Of a stretch of DNA of 7,636 bases, positions 1 through 5,788 are shown piece after piece; position 1 is the stretch's first letter; each line of letters starts with the position of its first letter. The position numbers and the translations under genes are program-made. The stretch comes from CADEDV01 sp036374495. GTDB lineage: Bacteria; Bacteroidota; Bacteroidia; Chitinophagales; Chitinophagaceae. Location: the NCBI GenBank assembly GCA_965652975.1, contig CBFGYO010000173.1, positions 1-7,636 of the forward strand, in the 5' to 3' direction. The notes below the pieces were generated by a model. It saw only the letters and a list, made by a program, of their open reading frames with translations. It did not search any database and was not told where the DNA came from.

Positions 1-611
1 TTGAACTGGCTCCTGGTATCGGTGGTATGATCCATATCAGCGACCTGAGCTGGCTCAAACGTTTCAATCATCCTGGTGAGTATACTAAAGTAGGTTCCAA
101 TATCGACGTTGTTATTCTTGGCATCGATAAGGACAACCGCAAGTTGCAATTAGGTCACAAGCAACTGGAGGAAGATCCATGGAACACACTGCAGGATACT
201 TTTGCAATCGGCACTATTCACGAAGGCACTGTAAGCCGCAGGGATGATAAAGGCGCTACCGTTCAGTTGCCATATGGCCTGGAAGGATTTGCTCCTAACC
301 GTCACCTTACAAAGGAAGATGGAAAGAGCATTGGTGCTGACGAAACTGCACAGTTCATGGTTATTGAATTTGATCGCAACGAAAAACGCATCGTCGTGTC
401 TCACACCCGCATATGGGAACAGGGCAGGATGGAAGAAGCAGAAGCTGCGAAAAAAGAACAAAGAACTGAAGCCGACAAAACGAAGAAAGCGGTTAAGACC
501 ATCCAGAACAAGGTAGAAAAAGCCACCCTGGGCGACCTGGGCGTGCTTGCCGACCTCAAGAAGAAAATGGAAGGTGGAGAAGCCGGCGGAGAAGAAACGA
601 AAGGTGAATAA
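1..611 (+). CDS. rpsA: 30S ribosomal protein S1, C-terminal part (5' end outside window)
   Basis: S1 binds mRNA on the 30S subunit and helps place it for initiation. The reading frame is open from the left edge (first whole codon at 3, reading ELAPGIGG). The ATG at 27 is therefore an internal methionine, not the start. Two S1 (OB-fold) repeats are visible. The first ends near 182 and carries HISDLSW and KLQLGHKQLEEDPW. The second, at about 198-405, carries GTVSRRDDKGATVQL and GLEGFAPNRHL and ends RIVVSHTRIWEQ. The last 60 or so residues are a charged Ala/Glu/Lys tail with ATLGDLGVLADLKKKME, a tail type I associate with Bacteroidota S1. The gene ends in TAA and is followed 21 bp later by a strong terminator, so it is the last gene of its transcript. 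The family call is firm; the number of upstream S1 repeats cannot be seen. Confidence 0.96.
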   Translation, partial: ELAPGIGGMIHISDLSWLKRFNHPGEYTKVGSNIDVVILGIDKDNRKLQLGHKQLEEDPWNTLQDTFAIGTIHEGTVSRRDDKGATVQLPYGLEGFAPNRHLTKEDGKSIGADETAQFMVIEFDRNEKRIVVSHTRIWEQGRMEEAEAAKKEQRTEADKTKKAVKTIQNKVEKATLGDLGVLADLKKKMEGGEAGGEETKGE

Positions 612-632
612 GCAAAAGCTTTTATAATTTAT

Positions 633-662
633 AAGGCTGTCCGAAAGGGCAGCCTTTTTTTT
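633..662 (+). terminator. Rho-independent terminator of rpsA
   Basis: A 10-bp stem pairs 633-642 (AAGGCTGTCC) with 647-656 (GGGCAGCCTT), with one G-U pair. The loop is a GAAA tetraloop, and the T tract runs to 662. It begins 21 bp after the rpsA stop. The T tract overlaps the stop codon (661-663) of the convergent SIMPL gene. In the other direction the stem is followed only by a mixed A/T stretch, so it may stop minus-strand transcripts less well. Confidence 0.93.
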
Positions 663-1401
663 ACTGGAGAGCAAACACCACCGACACTTCAAATCGCAAC
701 TTGATCTTCTTGAAGCCAATTCCATATTCATCCATCATCTCCTTCGCACTATCCTGAACACCAAATGACGTAACTCCTGCAACAGTATTACTCCCCCTGA
801 CCCGAATATTATCGTACGGCGTTATTGCCGGCATATCAGGTTCATGGATTGTAATGGCTGCTCCGAGCTTTTCTGCGATAGCTTCTGTAAGGTATATCCC
901 TTTTTCCTTTGCAGCCTGTACAGCTTTTATCTTCAGTTGTTTCCTGAATTCCTGCATTTTGCTATGGTTAGTGCTCGCAATGGCAAAACCCTGCGTGGCT
1001 TCGTCATCAAGTTTTTCTACCAGGTCGTCCATTGTTTTACTATTGGTAAACTTTACCTGGTACACAATATTCGCCATCATATTAGGGTTCTTCTTCTTTT
1101 TGCGCAAATAATAACTGTTGGCGCCTGTATATGAGAAAATACTGATTGCTGAATCAGGTATGCCAACCGATTTGCAATGATTGAGGAAGGCAGTTTTGAT
1201 TGCTTCAATGTCTACCTTTTCTTCTCCCTTTTTCTGGTATTCCCGTAAAGTAATGTTCACGTATATCTCATCGGGAATCACTTCCATTTCAGCCGAGCCG
1301 GAAACGGTTATCGTTTTGGGAAAAGGGTTAGGCGCCGGGAGTTGAGCCATGCCAGCGAAATAAAAAAAGATAGATATCAGGGAAAATAACAGCTTTTTCA
1401 T
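661..1401 (-). CDS. SIMPL domain-containing (DUF541, YggE-like) exported protein
   Basis: This is a 246-residue exported protein of the SIMPL/DUF541 family. Members are periplasmic or surface proteins of poorly defined role, linked in some species to oxidative stress or to kinase-associated signalling. The start is taken at 1401, because MKKLLFSLISIFFYFAGMAQ is a typical signal peptide with a probable signal peptidase I cut after GMA (residue 19). A start 12 codons upstream is open but would put polar residues before the signal. There is no lipobox cysteine. The mature protein opens with ITVSGSAEMEVIPDEIYVNI, the usual first strand of the family. The middle is Lys-rich and helical, including an unusual RKKKK patch, and the protein ends with the family-like IGFKKIKLRFEVSVVFAL. 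It is convergent with rpsA and divergent from the acyltransferase, so it is probably transcribed alone. The family call is good; the function is unknown. Confidence 0.88.
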   Translation of the reverse strand: MKKLLFSLISIFFYFAGMAQLPAPNPFPKTITVSGSAEMEVIPDEIYVNITLREYQKKGEEKVDIEAIKTAFLNHCKSVGIPDSAISIFSYTGANSYYLRKKKKNPNMMANIVYQVKFTNSKTMDDLVEKLDDEATQGFAIASTNHSKMQEFRKQLKIKAVQAAKEKGIYLTEAIAEKLGAAITIHEPDMPAITPYDNIRVRGSNTVAGVTSFGVQDSAKEMMDEYGIGFKKIKLRFEVSVVFALQ

Positions 1402-1473
1402 AAAACAATTTTGTAAGCAGATGTGAGAATCAAACAAATTACATAACCTGATATTTATTTCAGGCTCAATTCG

Positions 1474-1506
1474 TTACTTTGAGGAAGATTGTAACAAATA
1501 CATTTG
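1474..1506 (+). promoter_or_regulatory. Possible Bacteroidota-type promoter elements before the acyltransferase gene
   Basis: Two -7-like boxes lie in the divergent gap. TACATTTG (1499-1506) matches TAnnTTTG exactly but ends one base before the ATG at 1508, so its transcript would start at or inside the codon. TTACTTTG (1474-1481) has one mismatch and would leave a leader of about 20 nt. A TTTG at 1478-1481 lies 17 bp upstream of the exact box, shorter than the usual spacing of about 19 bp. Neither is decisive. Confidence 0.25.
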
Positions 1507-1507
1507 C

Positions 1508-2275
1508 ATGAGTTCACTGGCAGAAAGGCTGAAACATTTTAACCTTGTACGTAAAATCGTCTATTTCATTGTAGGGTTCATATCCTACCCGGGACTTGCC
1601 ATCATCAACAAATTGAAAATTTCAGGCACAGAAAACTTAAAGAATTTACCAAAAAGCCGGGTGTTGTTTGTCAGCAATCACCAAACATACTTTGCAGATG
1701 TAATTACCTTCCTGCATATTTTCTGTGCAGTAAAATGGGGTAAGATGAACCGGCTGGGCGTACCCTATTATCTCCTCAATCCATTTACACGTGTTAATTA
1801 TGTGGCAGCAGAAGAAACCATGAAGGGCTCGTTGATTAGCCGCCTGTTCTTACTCGCTGGTGGATTGACCGTAAAGAGAACCTGGCGTGCCGAAGGACAG
1901 GAGGTGCGTCGCGGGCTTGATCCTTCTGATACAAGAAAAATAACAAGGGCATTGGAAAATAATTGGGTCATAACATTTCCACAAGGCACTACCAAACCCT
2001 TTGCACCCGGAAGGAAGGGGACGGCGCTTATCATAAAACAAATGAAACCGATAGTTATTCCCGTTGTGATAAGCGGATTCTGGAGAGCCTTCAACAAGAA
2101 AGGATTAAAATTCAAGAAAAAAGGTTCTACACTCAGTGTAACTTTCAAAGCGCCATTACAAATAGACTATGACGCACCTACCGAACATATACTTGCGCAA
2201 CTGATGGATGCTATAGAGCAAAGTAAGAAGTTTATGATGATGGGAAAGCATCATTGGCAGACCAGTGATAAATAG
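1508..2275 (+). CDS. PlsC-family 1-acyl-sn-glycerol-3-phosphate acyltransferase-like protein
   Basis: This 255-residue protein belongs to the LPLAT/PlsC superfamily, which moves acyl chains from acyl-CoA or acyl-ACP onto lysophosphatidate or related acceptors at the inner membrane face. The N-terminus has a hydrophobic stretch at about residues 18-35 that could sit in the membrane. Motif I reads VSNHQTYFAD, with His58 and Asp64 separated by five residues instead of the classical four (HX4D). Motif III reads FPQGTT (157-162), with Gln in place of the usual Glu of FPEGTR. Motif IV, PIVIPV (181-186), is intact, and VKR at 122-124 may be motif II. I believe similar variants occur in Bacteroidota paralogues, so these changes need not mean loss of activity, but the substrate may not be lysophosphatidate. 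The gene stands alone, with divergent and convergent neighbours. Family certain, substrate uncertain. Confidence 0.88.
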   Translation: MSSLAERLKHFNLVRKIVYFIVGFISYPGLAIINKLKISGTENLKNLPKSRVLFVSNHQTYFADVITFLHIFCAVKWGKMNRLGVPYYLLNPFTRVNYVAAEETMKGSLISRLFLLAGGLTVKRTWRAEGQEVRRGLDPSDTRKITRALENNWVITFPQGTTKPFAPGRKGTALIIKQMKPIVIPVVISGFWRAFNKKGLKFKKKGSTLSVTFKAPLQIDYDAPTEHILAQLMDAIEQSKKFMMMGKHHWQTSDK

Positions 2276-2281
2276 ATAAAT

Positions 2282-2353
2282 TAAAAGTTAGAAGATAAAA
2301 GTTGGCTAAGTTCAAAGGTTGGACAATAGACAAATTTTATCTTTTAGTTTTTA
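2282..2353. repeat. AT-rich inverted repeat between convergent genes, possible bidirectional terminator
   Basis: Positions 2282-2300 can pair with 2335-2353 over 19 consecutive base pairs. Only one is G-C, three are G-U wobbles and the rest are A-U. The 34-nt loop contains GTTGG twice. The 5' arm is A-rich and the 3' arm U-rich when read on either strand, so both convergent transcripts would end in a U-rich 3' arm. A further copy of CTTTTATCTT lies at 2355-2364, just before the thioesterase stop. The stem is weak for its length, so terminator function is an inference from position. Confidence 0.5.
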
Positions 2354-2366
2354 TCTTTTATCTTAC

Positions 2367-2882
2367 TTAGTCATTCGTAAAAAGCGCTTTCAACTCCGCA
2401 GCATCATTCGGTTTCATCTTACCACCAAGGATAAGCCTGAGCTGCCTCCGACGCAATGCTCCATCAAACAATTTTTTCTCTTCTTCCGATTCTGGTACCA
2501 GTTCTGGCACCCGTCGTGGCTTGCGATGCGGATCCAACGCTACAAACGTATAATAAGCTTCGTTGCTTTTGTATTTGAACTGTTGCTGAAGATCTTCGCC
2601 CCACACTTTCATGTGCACTTCCATCGAGGTATTGAACGACCTGGTCAACTTGGCTTCGATATGAACGACATTGCCGAGCTTAATAGGATTTTCAAAGGAA
2701 ATATTATCAACCGAAGCGGTAACCACCGGGGCATTGCAATGTTTCTGCGCCGCAAGTGCCGCGGCAATATCCATCCAGTACATCAATCGGCCACCCATCA
2801 GGTTGCCAAATACGTTGGTATCATTGGGTAAAACTAGCTCGGTCATTATCGTGATGCTGTGCGAGGCCTTGCGTGAGTCCAT
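2367..2882 (-). CDS. Acyl-CoA thioesterase, hotdog fold (YciA/BACH type)
   Basis: This 171-residue protein hydrolyses acyl-CoA to free fatty acid and CoA, probably in the cytoplasm. A single hotdog domain occupies about residues 8-125. The signature PNDTNVFGNLMGGRLMYWMD (19-38) holds the conserved Asn23 and Gly26 and the Asp38 that corresponds to the catalytic aspartate of YciA-type enzymes. TASVDNISFENPIKLGNVV (55-73) is the typical following strand and turn, and AYYTFVALDPHRKPRRVPEL closes the fold. The C-terminal 45 residues are a charged helical tail (ESEEEKKLFDGALRRRQLRL), common in this group. There is no signal peptide. The ATG at 2882 is preceded, 14 bp upstream, by an exact TAnnTTTG box. 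The gene is convergent with the acyltransferase. Acyl chain-length preference cannot be read from the sequence. Confidence 0.93.
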   Translation of the reverse strand: MDSRKASHSITIMTELVLPNDTNVFGNLMGGRLMYWMDIAAALAAQKHCNAPVVTASVDNISFENPIKLGNVVHIEAKLTRSFNTSMEVHMKVWGEDLQQQFKYKSNEAYYTFVALDPHRKPRRVPELVPESEEEKKLFDGALRRRQLRLILGGKMKPNDAAELKALFTND

Positions 2883-2896
2883 GAAAAAAATTTGTG

Positions 2897-2904
2897 CAAA
2901 GATA
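2897..2904 (-). promoter_or_regulatory. Putative -7 box of the thioesterase gene
   Basis: On the minus strand these bases read TATCTTTG, an exact match to the Bacteroidota -7 consensus TAnnTTTG, and leave a leader of under about 15 nt before the ATG at 2882. No clear TTTG -33 element is present at the usual distance; that area is taken up by the repeat cluster at 2912-2995. Confidence 0.4.
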
Positions 2905-2911
2905 TGTGATG

Positions 2912-2995
2912 TGCGTAGCTTGAAGCGTTGTTGGTAGCTTCGCGCTATGCGTAGCTTCCAGGCGTGCTATGCGTAGCTTCCAAGCTACGCATAGC
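2912..2995. repeat. TGCGTAGCTT repeat cluster with terminal 14-bp palindrome
   Basis: The core GTAGCTT occurs four times in direct orientation (2915, 2934, 2951, 2973) and once inverted (2982-2988). GCTATGCGTAGCTTCCA is repeated perfectly at 2944-2960 and 2966-2982, 22 bp apart. The second copy forms a perfect palindrome: 2966-2979 pairs with 2982-2995 over 14 bp around a 2-nt CC centre. The cluster sits between the divergent thioesterase and proline dehydrogenase genes. It could be a REP/MITE-like dispersed element or an operator array; the sequence alone does not decide. Confidence 0.85.
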
Positions 2996-3004
2996 TGAAA
3001 CCCT

Positions 3005-3012
3005 TACCTTTG
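3005..3012 (+). promoter_or_regulatory. Putative -7 box of the proline dehydrogenase gene
   Basis: TACCTTTG matches TAnnTTTG exactly, 16 bp before the ATG at 3029. A transcript starting a few bases downstream would have a leader of roughly 10-15 nt. The expected -33 region falls inside the palindrome (2982-2995) and has no TTTG. Confidence 0.4.
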
Positions 3013-3028
3013 TGCACATTTTGCCAGT

Positions 3029-4264
3029 ATGAAAGCGCATCCCGCAATCTCCTTTGACAATACCGAATTTGCATTTGAATATAAGTCCAGTAAAGAGCTT
3101 AAAAAGGCACGATTCCTCTTTTCCTCCATGGGTAAACCCTGGCTCGTAAAATTGGGGCTCAAACTCACGCCCTGGGCTATCCGTGCAGGACTACCCGTAA
3201 AAGGTTTGATCCGCAATACCATATTTTCTCAATTTGTTGGTGGTGAAACGCTGGAAGAAACAGCCATAGTAGCTAAAAAATTAGGTGAATACAATGTGAA
3301 GGTGATCCTCGACTATGGTGTAGAAGGTGGTGAAGACGGCGAGGAAGGATTTAAACTGGCTACACGTGAGTTTATCAGGGTAATCGATTACGCTGCTACC
3401 CAGCCGAACCTGCCATTTATGAGCATTAAGATTACCGGGTTTGCCAGGTTTTCTTTACTGGAAAAACTGGATGCAGCCATGCATGCCAATACCGGCACAT
3501 TGATGAAAAAATATTTGAAAGCAATTGATGACTTGCCCGATGAAGAAAAAGAGGAATGGCACCGTGTACGTGTGCGGGTGATGCGCATCTGTGAAACGGC
3601 CGCAGCAAAAAACGTAGGAGTGCTGGTAGATGCTGAAGAAACCTGGATACAGGATCCTGTTGATGCCTTGACCATCCTGATGATGGATACATTTAATAAA
3701 GGCCGTTGCGTTGTATTCAATACCATACAGCATTATCGTATCGACAGGTTACAGTTTCTCAAAGATTCATATGCTGCAGCAAAAGAGCGCGATTTTATTT
3801 TAGGCGCCAAATTGGTAAGAGGCGCCTACATGGAAAAAGAGCGAAGAAGAGCTACCGAAAAAGGATATGCCTCACCCATACAACCAGATAAGGAAAGTTC
3901 GGACCGTGATTATAATGCAGGGCTCGAATTTTGTGTTGATCATATCGACCGCATTTCACTCATTGTTGCTTCACACAATGAATACAGCAACCTGTACGCG
4001 ACTGAACTTCTAACGCAAAAAGGTCTGCCACTGAATCATCCGCATATACACTGGAGCCAGTTATATGGTATGAGCGACAATATCACGTTCAATCTTGCAC
4101 ATGCTGGCTGCTCCGTAAGTAAATATCTCCCATTCGGACCTATCAAAGATGTGATCCCTTACCTGATGCGCCGGGCTCAGGAAAATACTTCTGTGAAAGG
4201 CCAAACAGGTCGCGAACTTGGGCTGATAAAAAAAGAATTACAACGACGATCTATAAGCAAATAG
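3029..4264 (+). CDS. Proline dehydrogenase (monofunctional, FAD-dependent)
   Basis: This 411-residue enzyme oxidises L-proline to 1-pyrroline-5-carboxylate with FAD and passes electrons to the membrane quinone pool. It is the first step of proline catabolism. The PRODH TIM barrel covers about residues 60-400. KITGFARF (134-141) and VLVDAEETW (198-206) are conserved barrel strands. KLVRGAYMEKER (261-272) is the FAD-contact segment, VASHN is at 313-317, and YLPFGPIKDVIPYLMRRAQE (366-385) carries the arginine pair Arg381/Arg382 that holds the proline carboxylate in PutA (Arg555/Arg556 in E. coli). There is no pyrroline-5-carboxylate dehydrogenase domain and no DNA-binding domain, so the second step must be encoded elsewhere. 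Length and layout fit the one-domain type seen in Bacteroidota. It has its own -7-like box, and the next gene starts 265 bp downstream, so it is probably monocistronic. Confidence 0.95.
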   Translation: MKAHPAISFDNTEFAFEYKSSKELKKARFLFSSMGKPWLVKLGLKLTPWAIRAGLPVKGLIRNTIFSQFVGGETLEETAIVAKKLGEYNVKVILDYGVEGGEDGEEGFKLATREFIRVIDYAATQPNLPFMSIKITGFARFSLLEKLDAAMHANTGTLMKKYLKAIDDLPDEEKEEWHRVRVRVMRICETAAAKNVGVLVDAEETWIQDPVDALTILMMDTFNKGRCVVFNTIQHYRIDRLQFLKDSYAAAKERDFILGAKLVRGAYMEKERRRATEKGYASPIQPDKESSDRDYNAGLEFCVDHIDRISLIVASHNEYSNLYATELLTQKGLPLNHPHIHWSQLYGMSDNITFNLAHAGCSVSKYLPFGPIKDVIPYLMRRAQENTSVKGQTGRELGLIKKELQRRSISK

Positions 4265-4283
4265 ATTTTTTTTATCATAAGTG

Positions 4284-4324
4284 TGCATTAATTTTTAATG
4301 CATCAATTCAGCATTAACAATGCT
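4284..4324. repeat. Two small hairpins sharing GCATTAA after proline dehydrogenase
   Basis: TGCATTAA (4284-4291) and TTAATGCA (4295-4302) form a perfect 8-bp stem with a TTT loop. AGCATT (4310-4315) and AATGCT (4319-4324) form a 6-bp stem with an AAC loop. The heptamer GCATTAA or its complement occurs three times here. A T run lies at 4266-4273, before the first stem rather than after it, so this is not a standard intrinsic terminator. The rest of the gap to 4529 is AT-rich; it shows a 6-bp inverted repeat (CAACAT 4392-4397, ATGTTG 4404-4409), no gene and no exact -7 box. Confidence 0.4.
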
Positions 4325-4529
4325 TTGGTATCATTATTGCCGTTTTGCAGTCGCTGTAAAATCCTATATTTTTTTAACACGGGCAATAAAACAACATGCT
4401 ATGATGTTGAATAGAAACACCGACCCATAGTGTCGTCATCCCCACCTTTATTTTTCCCGGACTAACTGATATTTGAGATTAAATTCCGCTACTACTATGC
4501 TGTAAATTTTACGCAAAACAACTTTGCGA

Positions 4530-5696
4530 ATGTGTCTAGCTGTATGGCCTCTTACCGGCTTTTCGGGCCTGTTGCAAATTCTTTTATTGATTGTCAGCGC
4601 TTTTTTGGTTACGGCCTTTATGATTACGGTGGTGCTTCATTACCGTCGGAGAAAAAAAGAGCCCGAACCTGCAGACGTTGAACAAATAGTTGCCGCCTCA
4701 CCCGAAACGGCCCAGTATAAAATTGAAGATGAATATATTCTCTTCGATCATTCCGGACTTATCCGCGAATATAAAGCCAAGCTTATAAAAAATCATGCAC
4801 GCTATATGGCGTTGAAGCAGGACTTTGAACAGCTTGAAGAAAAATACAACGCAGTACTGCAAACTGCTAACTCCCCTCTACAAAATTTTAAACCCGATAT
4901 TATGGAACAAACCGTCGCCAACTCTACAACTGTAGAAGCCTCTCAACGAAATGAATTGCAGGACAGGCTGGAAAAATTAAATGAGGCTTACCAGTCGCTG
5001 AATAATGAGAAAAACATTTTAACAGAGCAACTTGCACTTGCCTGCCTCGGCGAAGAAGAAAAGCTTGCTATTCTTGGCAAGTGGAAAGAAGAACTGAAAC
5101 AGGCAAAGAATAAACTTGCCGAGCAGGAGTGTATGAAAGACCTTCTGGATGAAAAAAAATCGCAGGTTGAATTTCTCCAACAACAACTCGAACAACGTAT
5201 TCGCAACTTTCATATTTCCGAATTGAAACTACAGGAGACGGCTGAACAATTGAAAAACAACCGCCTTGCTCTCGACGAAACAAGCAAAAACCTCCAGCTA
5301 GAGAAAGTAAATGCAGAAGAAATGCGTGCGAGGTTGTCCGACGTCGAAGCTGCATTGAACAACCATCAGCAAATGCTTACCGGCAAGCAGGACAGGATTA
5401 TCTATTTAGAAAATTTACTACGCGAGATAAAGGACCAGAACGAAATGCTGCAAGCCAGCGTGGCCGATTATAGCGAAAAGTCTGCTAACCAACAGCAATT
5501 ACTTGATGATGAACAATCAAGGAATCTTTATATGGAACAGAAACTTACTGGCAACAAACGACTGTTACAAAAACTGTTCAATGAGTTGTCTGCCTGCATA
5601 CAAGAAGATGGTGCGGAGCCGCCTATTATTCCTTTGCGCCCCGCTTATATCAATAAGATCATCGTGGAAGAATGGGAAGAAAAGGCGGTGCAGTAA
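4530..5696 (+). CDS. Membrane-anchored coiled-coil protein of unknown function
   Basis: I do not recognise a named family. The ATG at 4530 gives 388 residues; an in-frame TTG two codons earlier is less likely. One transmembrane segment lies at about residues 12-37, followed by HYRRRKK. By the positive-inside rule this puts the C-terminal body in the cytoplasm. A short acidic/proline linker (44-63) follows, then a segment with GLIREYKAKLIKNHARYMAL. Two long heptad-rich, Gln/Glu/Lys/Leu coiled-coil stretches occupy about 76-112 and 136-355. The last 30 or so residues are not coil (AEPPIIPLRPAYINKIIVEE). There is no enzymatic motif and no lipobox. A near-match -7 box (CAACTTTG, 4519-4526) touches the start region. 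The sigma-factor gene begins 92 bp downstream on the same strand. Build suggests a scaffold, spacer or division/envelope-linked protein, but that is only an inference. Confidence 0.85.
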   Translation: MCLAVWPLTGFSGLLQILLLIVSAFLVTAFMITVVLHYRRRKKEPEPADVEQIVAASPETAQYKIEDEYILFDHSGLIREYKAKLIKNHARYMALKQDFEQLEEKYNAVLQTANSPLQNFKPDIMEQTVANSTTVEASQRNELQDRLEKLNEAYQSLNNEKNILTEQLALACLGEEEKLAILGKWKEELKQAKNKLAEQECMKDLLDEKKSQVEFLQQQLEQRIRNFHISELKLQETAEQLKNNRLALDETSKNLQLEKVNAEEMRARLSDVEAALNNHQQMLTGKQDRIIYLENLLREIKDQNEMLQASVADYSEKSANQQQLLDDEQSRNLYMEQKLTGNKRLLQKLFNELSACIQEDGAEPPIIPLRPAYINKIIVEEWEEKAVQ

Positions 5697-5788
5697 AAAC
5701 ACGTAGTCATCGTGCAGGTAGGTAAATATTTTTTTTAATTCAATTAATTTGTGATAAAATTGATATTGCATAACCTAACTGCTGACGA

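Noticed and set aside
150..731. Long open frame antisense to rpsA and running into the SIMPL gene end
   Set aside because: It lies across a clear S1 coding frame and its terminator, and its translation (Phe/Ser-rich, no domain) looks like a shadow of that gene.
844..1134. Open frames on the plus strand inside the SIMPL gene
   Set aside because: They are Cys/Phe-rich shadows of the minus-strand gene, whose signal peptide and conserved ends make it the real one.
1402..1437. Extension of the SIMPL protein by 12 residues to an upstream ATG
   Set aside because: It would place polar residues (FDSHICLQNCF) ahead of a complete signal peptide that starts MKKLLF.
2319..2831. 170-codon plus-strand frame across the thioesterase
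   Set aside because: The minus-strand frame carries the complete hotdog signature. The plus-strand product has no recognisable motif and begins inside the intergenic inverted repeat.
2912..2995. The repeat cluster as a CRISPR array
   Set aside because: Units are unequally spaced at 17-22 bp with spacers of only a few bases, the last unit is inverted, and no cas genes are present.
4392..4409. CAACAT/ATGTTG inverted repeat as a terminator or operator
   Set aside because: A 6-bp stem with no T tract and no repeat elsewhere in the window is expected by chance in AT-rich sequence.
4524..4529. TTG two codons before the coiled-coil gene's ATG as its start
   Set aside because: An ATG is available at 4530, and nothing in the two extra residues supports a longer form.
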